This document shows, piece after piece, positions 1 through 7,205 of a stretch of 36,931 nucleotides of DNA. The stretch is from the NCBI GenBank assembly GCA_016282745.1, contig JAEELL010000030.1:1-36931 (forward strand), in the 5' to 3' direction. The position numbers and the translations under genes are program-made. How positions within the stretch are numbered: position 1 is the stretch's first letter; each line of letters starts with the position of its first letter. This DNA is from Lachnospiraceae bacterium. GTDB taxonomy: Bacteria > Bacillota > Clostridia > Lachnospirales > Lachnospiraceae. The notes under the pieces were generated by a model. That model worked only from the letters and a program-made list of their open reading frames with translations, was not told the origin of the DNA and searched no databases.

Positions 1-68
1 AGTATCACATAAATCTCCTTATCATTATAGTTTTGCAAATTTAATAATAAGATTTTTTTATGTGATAT

Positions 69-98
69 GGAAGAGGTCTTGTGCCTCTTCCTTTTATT
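69..98 (+). terminator. Rho-independent terminator of an upstream off-window gene
   Basis: Perfect 8-bp stem (GGAAGAGG at 69-76 with CCTCTTCC at 84-91), 7-nt loop, followed directly by TTTTATTTTTTT on the + strand. No gene precedes it inside the window, so it most likely ends a + strand gene lying to the left. Apart from this and a promoter, bases 1-294 hold no gene I can support. Confidence 0.75.
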
Positions 99-170
99 TT
101 TTTGATTTTTCTTGCCAACTAATATTTTACTCTAAGCTTATAAAACTTCAAGTCCATTTTCCTTTAATGC

Positions 171-199
171 TTGCAAAAACTACAGATAAGGATTATAAA
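171..199 (+). promoter_or_regulatory. Likely sigma-A promoter for the DUF3592-like gene
   Basis: TTGCAA at 171-176 and TATAAA at 194-199 are separated by exactly 17 bp, about 95 bp upstream of the ATG at 295. No other promoter is needed for this isolated gene. The call rests on consensus match only. Confidence 0.5.
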
Positions 200-294
200 C
201 ATAATGATAACTATAGACAAAATTGGAATTATAAGATGTTTATATTTGATTTTATCTATTCCTGATGCGTAAAAAAGATAAAGGAGACACTAAA

Positions 295-684
295 ATGAGA
301 TTTGATTCGCTAAAAGTTATAATTTTTTTATTTGGACTTATTGTATTACTGTTCTCAATTGCGTACATAACCAGAAAGTATGATTATATACATAACGGTC
401 CAAGAGTTGAAGCGGTTGTTACAGATGTAAATTATGACTCTCGCCCTTCTAAGAATATTGCCACTGTTTTTTATGTCCATGACGACAAGGAATATAGCGA
501 CACCATAAGATGCCCTAAAAATACATCTGTTGGAGACCAAATTGAGGTTGTTGTACATCCAAGAATTCCATCTGAATGTTTCTCATACATTGACCTGTCA
601 TACACAGGAACATTCATTTATGCAGGCTTAGGTATTATTTTAATGGTCTTAGGCATTACCCGAAAATCAAGATTGGACTGTTAA
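295..684 (+). CDS. DUF3592-like two-TM membrane protein
   Basis: 129-residue membrane protein of unknown function. It has an N-terminal transmembrane helix (about residues 6-26), a central extracytoplasmic beta-rich stretch (VEAVVTDVNYD ... TVFYVHDDKEYSDTIRC ... VGDQIEVVVHP) and a second helix near the C-terminus (about 100-120). This layout, with the 'V.D.I.V.V.P..P' element, is that of DUF3592-type proteins. I place the start at 295, not at the upstream in-frame ATG at 265, because AAAGGAG ends 8 bases before 295 and nothing suitable precedes 265. It is transcribed alone between a promoter at 171-199 and the hairpin at 732-808. A paralogue of the same architecture lies at 31317-31748. The family assignment is fairly secure; the cellular role is unknown. 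Confidence 0.72.
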   Translation: MRFDSLKVIIFLFGLIVLLFSIAYITRKYDYIHNGPRVEAVVTDVNYDSRPSKNIATVFYVHDDKEYSDTIRCPKNTSVGDQIEVVVHPRIPSECFSYIDLSYTGTFIYAGLGIILMVLGITRKSRLDC

Positions 685-731
685 ATAATTTGGTCTAAAT
701 AATCATACTTAAGCAATGAAATAATTATAAC

Positions 732-814
732 AATTGCCCACCGGACATTTTGATATCTGCCCTGTCGTGCTGACAGGGAGCACATCATTTTAAGTCCGGT
801 GGGCAATTTATTTT
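732..814. terminator. Bidirectional terminator with a nested hairpin
   Basis: A perfect 15-bp inverted repeat (732-746 with 794-808, core AATTGCCCACCGGAC) encloses a second perfect 7-bp hairpin (CCCTGTC 760-766 with GACAGGG 772-778). It lies between the convergent genes at 295-684 (+) and 814-2469 (-) and is followed by a T-rich run on the + strand, so it probably terminates both. Confidence 0.75.
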
Positions 815-2469
815 TACTCACCACTTATGGAAGTTGCATTTTCTTTTTCTTTTCTTTCATATGATGTCAGCGAATTAATTCCATCTTCGCTCTCCTCATA
901 CTTGACTGTCAGAGTATCCCCTTCTTTTACAAAGATAAGACTCTCATTTTCTGCAAAAAGTTGTTTATATACATTGCCGTCCGCGTCTGTTATATAGCAG
1001 AACGTCTCACCTGACATTTCAATATACTTGACACTGTCCACAACAATCTCTTTTGTCTTATATAAATCCTCAGATTTGCCTTTTGAAATATTGTTAGTCT
1101 TGAGCAATTTCTTGTAATTTGCAAGTGTATCTTTCTGCGTTGTTCCCGTGGCAACTATACTGTATTTTTTGTAATTTACCATGGCGTACATTTTCACAAG
1201 TTTGCTCTTGTCCTTCAATACCATGAAATATGTCGGCTCGCCGTCAATATTGATAAGGGATGGGAATGCAGCCTTGTATCCGAGGTTCTGTACCTGACCC
1301 TCAGCAGCATCCATTGCCGAATATTCTTCAGCACCTGCTATTGTATAATAAATCGCCTCACATGTACGAGCATTAATGAGAACAAATCCAACATTTGACT
1401 GGTCTCCGATTACAGAAGTAACTCCGGTATATACCCAAACGTCCCCGTCGATTACTTTGTATCCATAATCATCTGTGGACATCTTACATCCCTTCTGACC
1501 AATGATGCTGTTTATAAATCCTCCCGAGAGAGTTCCGTACCAGTTATATTTTCTTGTGGCAAGATCTCCGTCATATACTCTGTCTACCCAGTTTGGAATT
1601 TCTCCTACTTTGTAATATTGCGATTTTCCGGTACATGGATCACAGAGAACGATGCCCTTTACATCATATGCGCCAAACAATCCAACGTGTGGCTTCAGTA
1701 CAGGGCAGATGTAATACGGATTGCCCTCATTGTCTACTTCAAAATAATATCCCTCAAACATATATGTCGGATACTGGAATCTCAAATGTCTATAGAGATT
1801 GTCATTGAAAAATCCTGATGGTGTGTATTTGATTGCTTTATCAAGTTTCACATATTTTGCCTCAAATTTCACCGGATCAACAAATACATATCCCGGAACT
1901 CCCTGAGATCTGTTGTTAATCCATTTGAAGAAACCTGCATATTCAAGAGACGCCACCTTCATTGGCTCTCCATCAAAATCAATTGTGCTGTATGATCCGC
2001 TGATTTCATACTGACTGATAACATCAGAAAGTGAACCGATAGCTCTCTGTCCCACAACCTTTGCACTGGCAGTATCCATAAGTGCAATATCATTTACGTC
2101 TTTTTCCGAAGACGGCATATCCGTCGCAAAGTCTTTCTTCTCAACTTCTATAAGTGATGCATACTTGCTCGCGTGGAAAATCTTTGCTGAATAAACACTT
2201 CCAATAACCACTATTACTGCCGCAAGAATAATAAAACCACCGCTTACTTTTGTGAGTACATTGTATCCAATTTGATTTACACTTATCTGCTTGAATGTTG
2301 TTAATAAAAAAATCCCCACAAAAATCGATTGGAAAATCCAGAATCCGACGTTGCATACATTAATCGCCGGACCAATCATATAAAATGCTATAAATTCAAG
2401 AACTATAGTAATCAACAATGATATTATAGTCTTCTTAACATCAACTCGTCCTTTTACAAAACCATTCAT
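814..2469 (-). CDS. Membrane protein, three N-terminal TM helices plus a large extracytoplasmic domain
   Basis: I do not recognise a named family. The 551-residue product starts with three hydrophobic segments (about residues 13-35, 41-60 and 76-97), followed by about 450 mostly polar residues predicted outside the membrane. That part has recurrent aromatic/Gly beta-strand patterns (YPTYMFEGYYFEV, GIVLCDPCTGKSQYY, VGFVLINARTCEAIYYTIAGAEEYSAMDAA) and short Cys-containing turns such as CDPCTG. No catalytic signature, signal peptidase site or repeat stands out. The ATG at 2469 has an excellent AAGGAGGG 7 bases upstream. It is monocistronic: the hairpin at 732-808 lies downstream and a 160-bp gap lies upstream. 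The last ~100 residues are Lys/Glu-rich. Function unknown; an extracytoplasmic beta-propeller or PepSY-like fold are untested alternatives. Confidence 0.8.
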   Translation of the reverse strand: MNGFVKGRVDVKKTIISLLITIVLEFIAFYMIGPAINVCNVGFWIFQSIFVGIFLLTTFKQISVNQIGYNVLTKVSGGFIILAAVIVVIGSVYSAKIFHASKYASLIEVEKKDFATDMPSSEKDVNDIALMDTASAKVVGQRAIGSLSDVISQYEISGSYSTIDFDGEPMKVASLEYAGFFKWINNRSQGVPGYVFVDPVKFEAKYVKLDKAIKYTPSGFFNDNLYRHLRFQYPTYMFEGYYFEVDNEGNPYYICPVLKPHVGLFGAYDVKGIVLCDPCTGKSQYYKVGEIPNWVDRVYDGDLATRKYNWYGTLSGGFINSIIGQKGCKMSTDDYGYKVIDGDVWVYTGVTSVIGDQSNVGFVLINARTCEAIYYTIAGAEEYSAMDAAEGQVQNLGYKAAFPSLINIDGEPTYFMVLKDKSKLVKMYAMVNYKKYSIVATGTTQKDTLANYKKLLKTNNISKGKSEDLYKTKEIVVDSVKYIEMSGETFCYITDADGNVYKQLFAENESLIFVKEGDTLTVKYEESEDGINSLTSYERKEKENATSISGE

Positions 2470-2628
2470 AGTTAAACCCTCCTTAATTGTAAAGAATTGT
2501 TGTTGTAGTTTTCCTGAGTAAATTTTGCCTTTTTAATGTTGTTGTTTTCAAGTCCTTATTATAGTTCTATGACAACTGAATTTCAATAATGGATTTCCCC
2601 CCTAATTTTTTTGTATAAGCGATTATTA

Positions 2629-3048
2629 TCACACAGTCGCATAATACAAATCATTCAATGATAGTTTTTCCGTATCCACAGCATTTAACGATACATTCCA
2701 ACATATTTCAGGTGTTTGACATTTTAATAAATCTAAATCAACATTCCATTCCTCTGTGCTATAATCTTTTACATCTATAAGCAATAAATCACTAATAATT
2801 TTCAAAACTTCATTATTACAATCATTTTTACGAACAAAAGCGATTCCTATTTTTGTATTTAGCATACAAATAACACCAACATTCTTGTTAATAATTCTCG
2901 CCCATTCCTCTCCGGCACCAGTATCCCAATCCAGTTTCAATTCTTGATCAATTTGCAACACACCACCAAGAAGCTCTTTAACTTCTTGTAAATCTTTATA
3001 GACTTTTTTCTCTTTTGCTTTCACAAATACTTCATTTAAACTATTCAT
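2629..3048 (-). CDS. Putative immunity protein of a decayed polymorphic toxin module
   Basis: 139-residue soluble, acidic protein with no signal peptide or TM helix. I do not recognise its exact family. Size, acidity and position fit an immunity protein: a truncated toxin C-terminus (3138-3303) ends 89 bases upstream of its start on the same strand, the usual toxin-then-immunity order. Two in-frame ATGs exist, at 3060 and 3048. I chose 3048 because GGAGAG lies just before it, whereas nothing convincing precedes 3060. Codon and base composition are AT-richer than in the neighbouring secreted-protein gene, consistent with an acquired module. An ordinary hypothetical protein remains possible. 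Confidence 0.65.
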   Translation of the reverse strand: MNSLNEVFVKAKEKKVYKDLQEVKELLGGVLQIDQELKLDWDTGAGEEWARIINKNVGVICMLNTKIGIAFVRKNDCNNEVLKIISDLLLIDVKDYSTEEWNVDLDLLKCQTPEICWNVSLNAVDTEKLSLNDLYYATV

Positions 3049-3137
3049 TTCTCTCTCCATTTCGCCACAAATAGATTTTATAAATACACTTTATTATTGT
3101 CCGTCAATCAGATTTTCGAGTTATAAAAACAAACTAT

Positions 3138-3303
3138 TTATCTTGGATTACCTGGGCACCCATGCACAAATCCTGTTTTAGTTCTATATATATTTATATA
3201 ATTTGTCAACTTCCTATCGCCAGTTACTCCAACTGGTCCATTTTCAACAAAAACTTTTGCTTTATTTGGAAAATCATTTACATTTCCTGAAAAAGTAATC
3301 AGG
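3138..3303 (-). pseudogene. C-terminal remnant of a polymorphic toxin
   Basis: Too short to be an obvious gene, but the minus strand reads openly for about 50 codons to a TAA at 3138-3140. The peptide includes GNVNDFPNKAKVFVENG, GVTGDRKLTNYINIYRT and ends GFVHGCPGNPR. This is the style of a secreted-toxin C-terminal domain and it ends just upstream of the immunity-like gene at 2629-3048. There is no start codon or ribosome site. Going upstream, the reading frame runs straight into the terminator stem of the 3368-6856 gene, so the 5' part has been deleted. Toxin family not identified. Confidence 0.5.
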
Positions 3304-3346
3304 CGGTAGATACTATTTCCAAACGAAACATTATCTACCGCCTGAT
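3290..3346 (-). terminator. Terminator of the SGNH/discoidin gene
   Basis: Perfect 15-bp inverted repeat (3298-3312 with 3332-3346, core ATCAGGCGGTAGATA). On the minus strand it is followed by TTACTTTTT. It lies 22 bases past the stop of the gene at 3368-6856. Confidence 0.85.
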
Positions 3347-3367
3347 ATATTATTTCACATATACAAA

Positions 3368-6300
3368 TTATCCATTTATTTCCTTAGGCTTCACTACTAT
3401 GTTAGCCCAGTCGTAATCTACTGCAACAAAGTCCGGATATACTTTCTTTAAGATTTCATTGTATAAGAATTCATGTCCGTATGATGTTGGCATTTTGCGG
3501 TTCCGGTAAAGAACTGCTGCAACACCTGCGATGCTGTAATCCTCGCAGTCACTGTATACATATGTTCCATCTTCCAGTACAGCGTATGCGCGAACTGAGT
3601 ATTTTGCTGATAGGGCTACTGCCTTTGAGCCACCAAAGGTCATTGTCATCACATAGTATGTTGCAGTCTGTGAATCTCCAAGTTTTTCACTTGAAGTTCC
3701 AACTGGTGTTGACTGGTATGAGTAAACAAACTCATTGTCTGATGCAACTGTCATATCTGCATCTGTTACATTGTATGTTTCGCCGTTGTATTCCTTGAGG
3801 GAATATACAAGTCCCCAGTTTGTTACTCTCTTGTTGTTGATTCTTGATTCAACCTGTCCGACTGCTCTGATTCCTCCAACATTTCCTTTGTCATCCTGAA
3901 CTGTTGTGCTCATCTGGAATCCGGCAATCTTTACATCGCTGCTTGTAACTACTGAGCCTGAATTTCCGCCATTTACAGTTGTTGGTTCTTCAACCTTTAC
4001 TGTTGTTGGCTCCTCAGTCTTTATTGTTGTAGTCTCCTCAACCTTTACTGTTGTTGGCTCTTCGCCCTGTGCACCTGTGCTGTTCCATACGCCCATTTCA
4101 TAGAATGAGTATCCGTACTGAGTTCCACGTTTGCTTCCATACATTCTTACATATCTTGCGCTGTATGTCTGTCCAAGATTTATTTTTACTGTCTGTGCTG
4201 AGCCAGCTGTTACATATGAAACTGTTGTCCAGTTCTGTGCGTCGTCTGAAATCTGAATGTAGTATTTTGATGCGTATGCACCTTCCCATGAGAATCCAAC
4301 AAAGTCAAATGACTTCTTGCTTCCAAGGTCAACATATATCCACTGTCCGTCTGCAAAGTCTGACTCCCAACGAGTGTTGAGATTTCCGTCTACTGCAAAT
4401 GATGCTGCCTGTTTCTGTGAAGAAGCAACTGCGTTCTTTCCCTGTGCAAGGTTGTTGTTTGTAAATTCAGTATTTGCAATTACTGTTCCTGTTACAGGCT
4501 GTAAATTGTTTGGATTCAGCTGTGCATCAATATCAACATAGCTTCCTGCCACTGATGTGTAAGTTCCGTTTCCTGCCACTGCAGGTGCAACGTTTCTTGC
4601 GTATTTATATCCAAGAGACATAATCAAATTCATTGTTTCAAGGCTGTATGCACTCTGCTTTCCTTCATCAGTGTAAGCAACGTTCGTGTTAATCAGGTTA
4701 TCGAGAGCATTCTGATCTCCTGAGCTGAATGTTCCATAAACTTCATCCGGAAACAACGTGTAGTAAATTGTTGCTGCAGATGTAAATGTTCCAAGTGGCT
4801 GTGGATGTTTGTTATCTGCGCAGTAGTAATCAAGTCCGTGTGTTGTGTATAATTCGTAGAATGCTTCACCTGCAGGTGCAAGCTTAGCGTTATTATTCTT
4901 TGCTGTCTTAATGTAGCTGTTTGTGAAATACGGAAGCAGGCTTCCTGTTCCTGTGATTGTATCTTTTGTTGGCCATGGCTCGTAGAACAGAATCTGTGCA
5001 TTTGGATTGTACTGTTTTACAACAGAAATCATCTGGCTTGCGCCCTGTGTAAGTTTATCCGCGTCAAATCCGCCAACAATATCCTGTAAAATAACCACGT
5101 CGTAATTTCCGTTTTGAACTGCTGATACAACATTTGACGCTGTTGACTGGTAAATAAGATTCTGTCCGCCGTTTGTTGCTGCTGTGCAGTTGATTGTGTG
5201 ACCTTTCAGTCCTGCGATTCCCTTAACAACCTTTGCAAGATTGTTGTAGTATGTCATCGAATTTCCGATAAATAATACGTCCATAACTCCGTTATCCTGA
5301 TTGTTATTCTGAGTTGTGTCAGGAATTGTTGTCTGCTCTCCGCCTGTTGGATTTGCAACAACACCTCCGTTTGCAACTGATGTATAACTTCCTCTTCCCT
5401 CAACTGCAGGAATAACTGCTTTTGAATATTTGTATGCGTAAGCATTAATCTTGTTGAGTGTTGCAAGGTTGTAGCTGCTCTGCTGACCCTCATTTGTGTA
5501 AGCGACATTGTTGTTGATAATGTTGTTAAGCGTTGTCTGCTGAGCAGATGTGTATGTGAGATAAGGATCATTTGGGAACAATGAGTAGTAGATTGTGGAT
5601 GCTGAGTTGAATGTTCCAAGGGGCTGTGGATGTCTGTTGTCACTGCAATAGTAATCAAGTCCATCCTTCTTATATAATTCGTAGAATCCTTCACCTGCCG
5701 GAGCAAGATAAGCATTGTATTTATTTGCTGCCTCAATATAACTTTCTGTAAAGTAAGCCATCTTTGAATCGATCTGATCTTTTGTTGGCCATGGCTCATA
5801 GAAAGCAAGTTTTGCATTTGGACTGTACTGTTTGATAATAGGAATAATCGCCGCACATCCGTCTAACAATGTGCTCTTCTGGAAGTTGCTTCCAACCTTA
5901 TCCTGAAGAATTACGATATCATATACATCTTTCTTGATTGCATCGAGTACATTTCCTGCTGTTGACTGGTAAATGAGATTCTGCCCGCCGTTTGTTGCTG
6001 CTGTTACCTGTACTGTTCTTCCGTGAAGTGCCGCAATATCCTTGAACATGTTCCAAGATGTGTTGTAGTACATAAATGAGTTTCCTATGAAAAGTACTTT
6101 TGTCACTCCCGAATGCTGTGGAATAGTCTGATTCTCACCGCCATTTCCTCCTGAGCCGTTTCCTCCCTGAGATGCTCCGTGTAATGTACCGTATACTCTT
6201 ACTGATAAGAGGCTGACAGTTCCTGTAGTTCCCGTTCCCTGTCCATTCGTTCCTGTACCCATGCAGGAATTCTTGTCGAATACTACCTTAACACTTCTTG

Positions 6301-6856
6301 CTGTATATGTATTTGAAAAAGCAATATTATCACCTGTTGAACTTACGTTGGCAGCTGACTGAATCTTTGCACCTGAGTAAATAGTTCCGTTGTTGCATGT
6401 TCCTGCAAGATTCCAGGTGATGTTGCCCTGATTTGTATTGTTTACTTCTTCTGTTGAGTAGTACACAGAATACTTTGTACAATATGAATCTGTGTAATTT
6501 GAGTTTGTTGAGCCCTGATAAATCAGTGCGCTGTTAATATCATAGTCATTTTTCAGATTGATATAGATTCCAACTTCACTCGTTGTAGCTGTTTTTCCTA
6601 AAAGATTGTTTCCGTTGCTAAGATCTTCGTTTGCACTATTAATAGAAGAAAAACCATTGTCGATTGTCAGGAAGCCTTCACTTCCGTTATTCGCATTTGA
6701 TGTCATAAACACATAGTTCTTTGCTGCTGAACTTGCAATGTTTACTACGTTACTCCCCTCTGCTGCCGTAACCTCTTTTGGCTCAAAACTTGCTCCTGTA
6801 AATACCAAAGAAGCCGCCATCAATAAACTAAGAATCTTTTTGTTTTGTAATTTCAT
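3368..6856 (-). CDS. Secreted protein with tandem SGNH esterase-like domains, discoidin domains and a novel C-terminal domain
   Basis: 1162-residue exported protein. Signal peptide 1-32 (LLMAASLVFTGASF, cleavage near AAEG). Residues 35-225 form a discoidin-like beta-sandwich. Residues 252-430 and 525-705 are two copies of an SGNH-hydrolase-type domain, each keeping the GNS nucleophile motif (Ser260, Ser533), a TNGGQN block and a D-x-x-HP block (Asp406/His409, Asp681/His684), so both look catalytically competent. Residues 800-925 are a typical F5/8 type C (CBM32-like) domain (NLAQGKNAVAS, DGNLNTRW, WIYVDLG). A Glu-Pro-Thr-Thr-Val linker (932-962) leads to a ~190-residue C-terminal domain shared with the GH87 protein. 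SGNH domains commonly deacylate polysaccharides; the ester substrate here is unknown. Start supported by AAGGAGGG upstream. It lies directly downstream of GH87 on the same strand but has its own 349-bp leader. Confidence 0.85.
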   Translation of the reverse strand: MKLQNKKILSLLMAASLVFTGASFEPKEVTAAEGSNVVNIASSAAKNYVFMTSNANNGSEGFLTIDNGFSSINSANEDLSNGNNLLGKTATTSEVGIYINLKNDYDINSALIYQGSTNSNYTDSYCTKYSVYYSTEEVNNTNQGNITWNLAGTCNNGTIYSGAKIQSAANVSSTGDNIAFSNTYTARSVKVVFDKNSCMGTGTNGQGTGTTGTVSLLSVRVYGTLHGASQGGNGSGGNGGENQTIPQHSGVTKVLFIGNSFMYYNTSWNMFKDIAALHGRTVQVTAATNGGQNLIYQSTAGNVLDAIKKDVYDIVILQDKVGSNFQKSTLLDGCAAIIPIIKQYSPNAKLAFYEPWPTKDQIDSKMAYFTESYIEAANKYNAYLAPAGEGFYELYKKDGLDYYCSDNRHPQPLGTFNSASTIYYSLFPNDPYLTYTSAQQTTLNNIINNNVAYTNEGQQSSYNLATLNKINAYAYKYSKAVIPAVEGRGSYTSVANGGVVANPTGGEQTTIPDTTQNNNQDNGVMDVLFIGNSMTYYNNLAKVVKGIAGLKGHTINCTAATNGGQNLIYQSTASNVVSAVQNGNYDVVILQDIVGGFDADKLTQGASQMISVVKQYNPNAQILFYEPWPTKDTITGTGSLLPYFTNSYIKTAKNNNAKLAPAGEAFYELYTTHGLDYYCADNKHPQPLGTFTSAATIYYTLFPDEVYGTFSSGDQNALDNLINTNVAYTDEGKQSAYSLETMNLIMSLGYKYARNVAPAVAGNGTYTSVAGSYVDIDAQLNPNNLQPVTGTVIANTEFTNNNLAQGKNAVASSQKQAASFAVDGNLNTRWESDFADGQWIYVDLGSKKSFDFVGFSWEGAYASKYYIQISDDAQNWTTVSYVTAGSAQTVKINLGQTYSARYVRMYGSKRGTQYGYSFYEMGVWNSTGAQGEEPTTVKVEETTTIKTEEPTTVKVEEPTTVNGGNSGSVVTSSDVKIAGFQMSTTVQDDKGNVGGIRAVGQVESRINNKRVTNWGLVYSLKEYNGETYNVTDADMTVASDNEFVYSYQSTPVGTSSEKLGDSQTATYYVMTMTFGGSKAVALSAKYSVRAYAVLEDGTYVYSDCEDYSIAGVAAVLYRNRKMPTSYGHEFLYNEILKKVYPDFVAVDYDWANIVVKPKEING

Positions 6857-7000
6857 TTTACCCTCCTTAATACTTTCCGACTTTTTGTTATCTTAAATTT
6901 ACTATGTTTTATGGATTTGCGAAAATACAAAATCGGTTATATTTATATATCCTAGAGGGTATATGCATTCATAGCAGAAAGAACTCATTTTTCAATACTC

Positions 7001-7028
7001 CCACTTCAAGCACATATGTGCTAAGTGG
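7001..7028 (-). other. Imperfect inverted repeat in the leader of the SGNH gene
   Basis: CCACTT (7001-7006) and AAGTGG (7023-7028) flank a perfect 14-bp palindrome AGCACATATGTGCT (7009-7022). It lies about 150 bp upstream of the ATG at 6856 and could be a protein-binding site or leader hairpin; it has no T-run. The rest of 6857-7205 holds the strong ribosome site and AT-rich DNA with no promoter I can call with confidence. Confidence 0.35.
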
Positions 7029-7084
7029 TGAGTCATCTCGCATCTGATATATATTCTGGAATTTGTTATGTGCAATTAGGTAAT

Positions 7085-7115
7085 ATGAAAGCAAGGGCGC
7101 CGTTTCCGGCGCCCT
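7085..7115 (-). terminator. Terminator of the GH87 gene
   Basis: Perfect 9-bp GC-rich stem (AGGGCGCCG 7094-7102 with CGGCGCCCT 7107-7115) around a 4-nt loop, followed on the minus strand by the moderately T-rich TGCTTTC. It is about 90 bp past the GH87 stop and is the most GC-rich element in this gap. Confidence 0.6.
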
Positions 7116-7205
7116 ATATAAATGAGAAAAACTATATTTTTATGCATTACTAAGACTCAATATCCCAGTAAAACTTTATTATAAGATTCTAATAATTTTA
7201 ACATT

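Noticed and set aside
62-265. 67-codon open frame on the + strand
   Set aside because: Overlaps a terminator stem at its start, has no ribosome site and a low-complexity Phe/Tyr/Lys composition.
3368-3940. Dockerin domain at the C-terminus of the SGNH and GH87 proteins
   Set aside because: No duplicated Asp-rich calcium loop; the shared sequence is different and longer.
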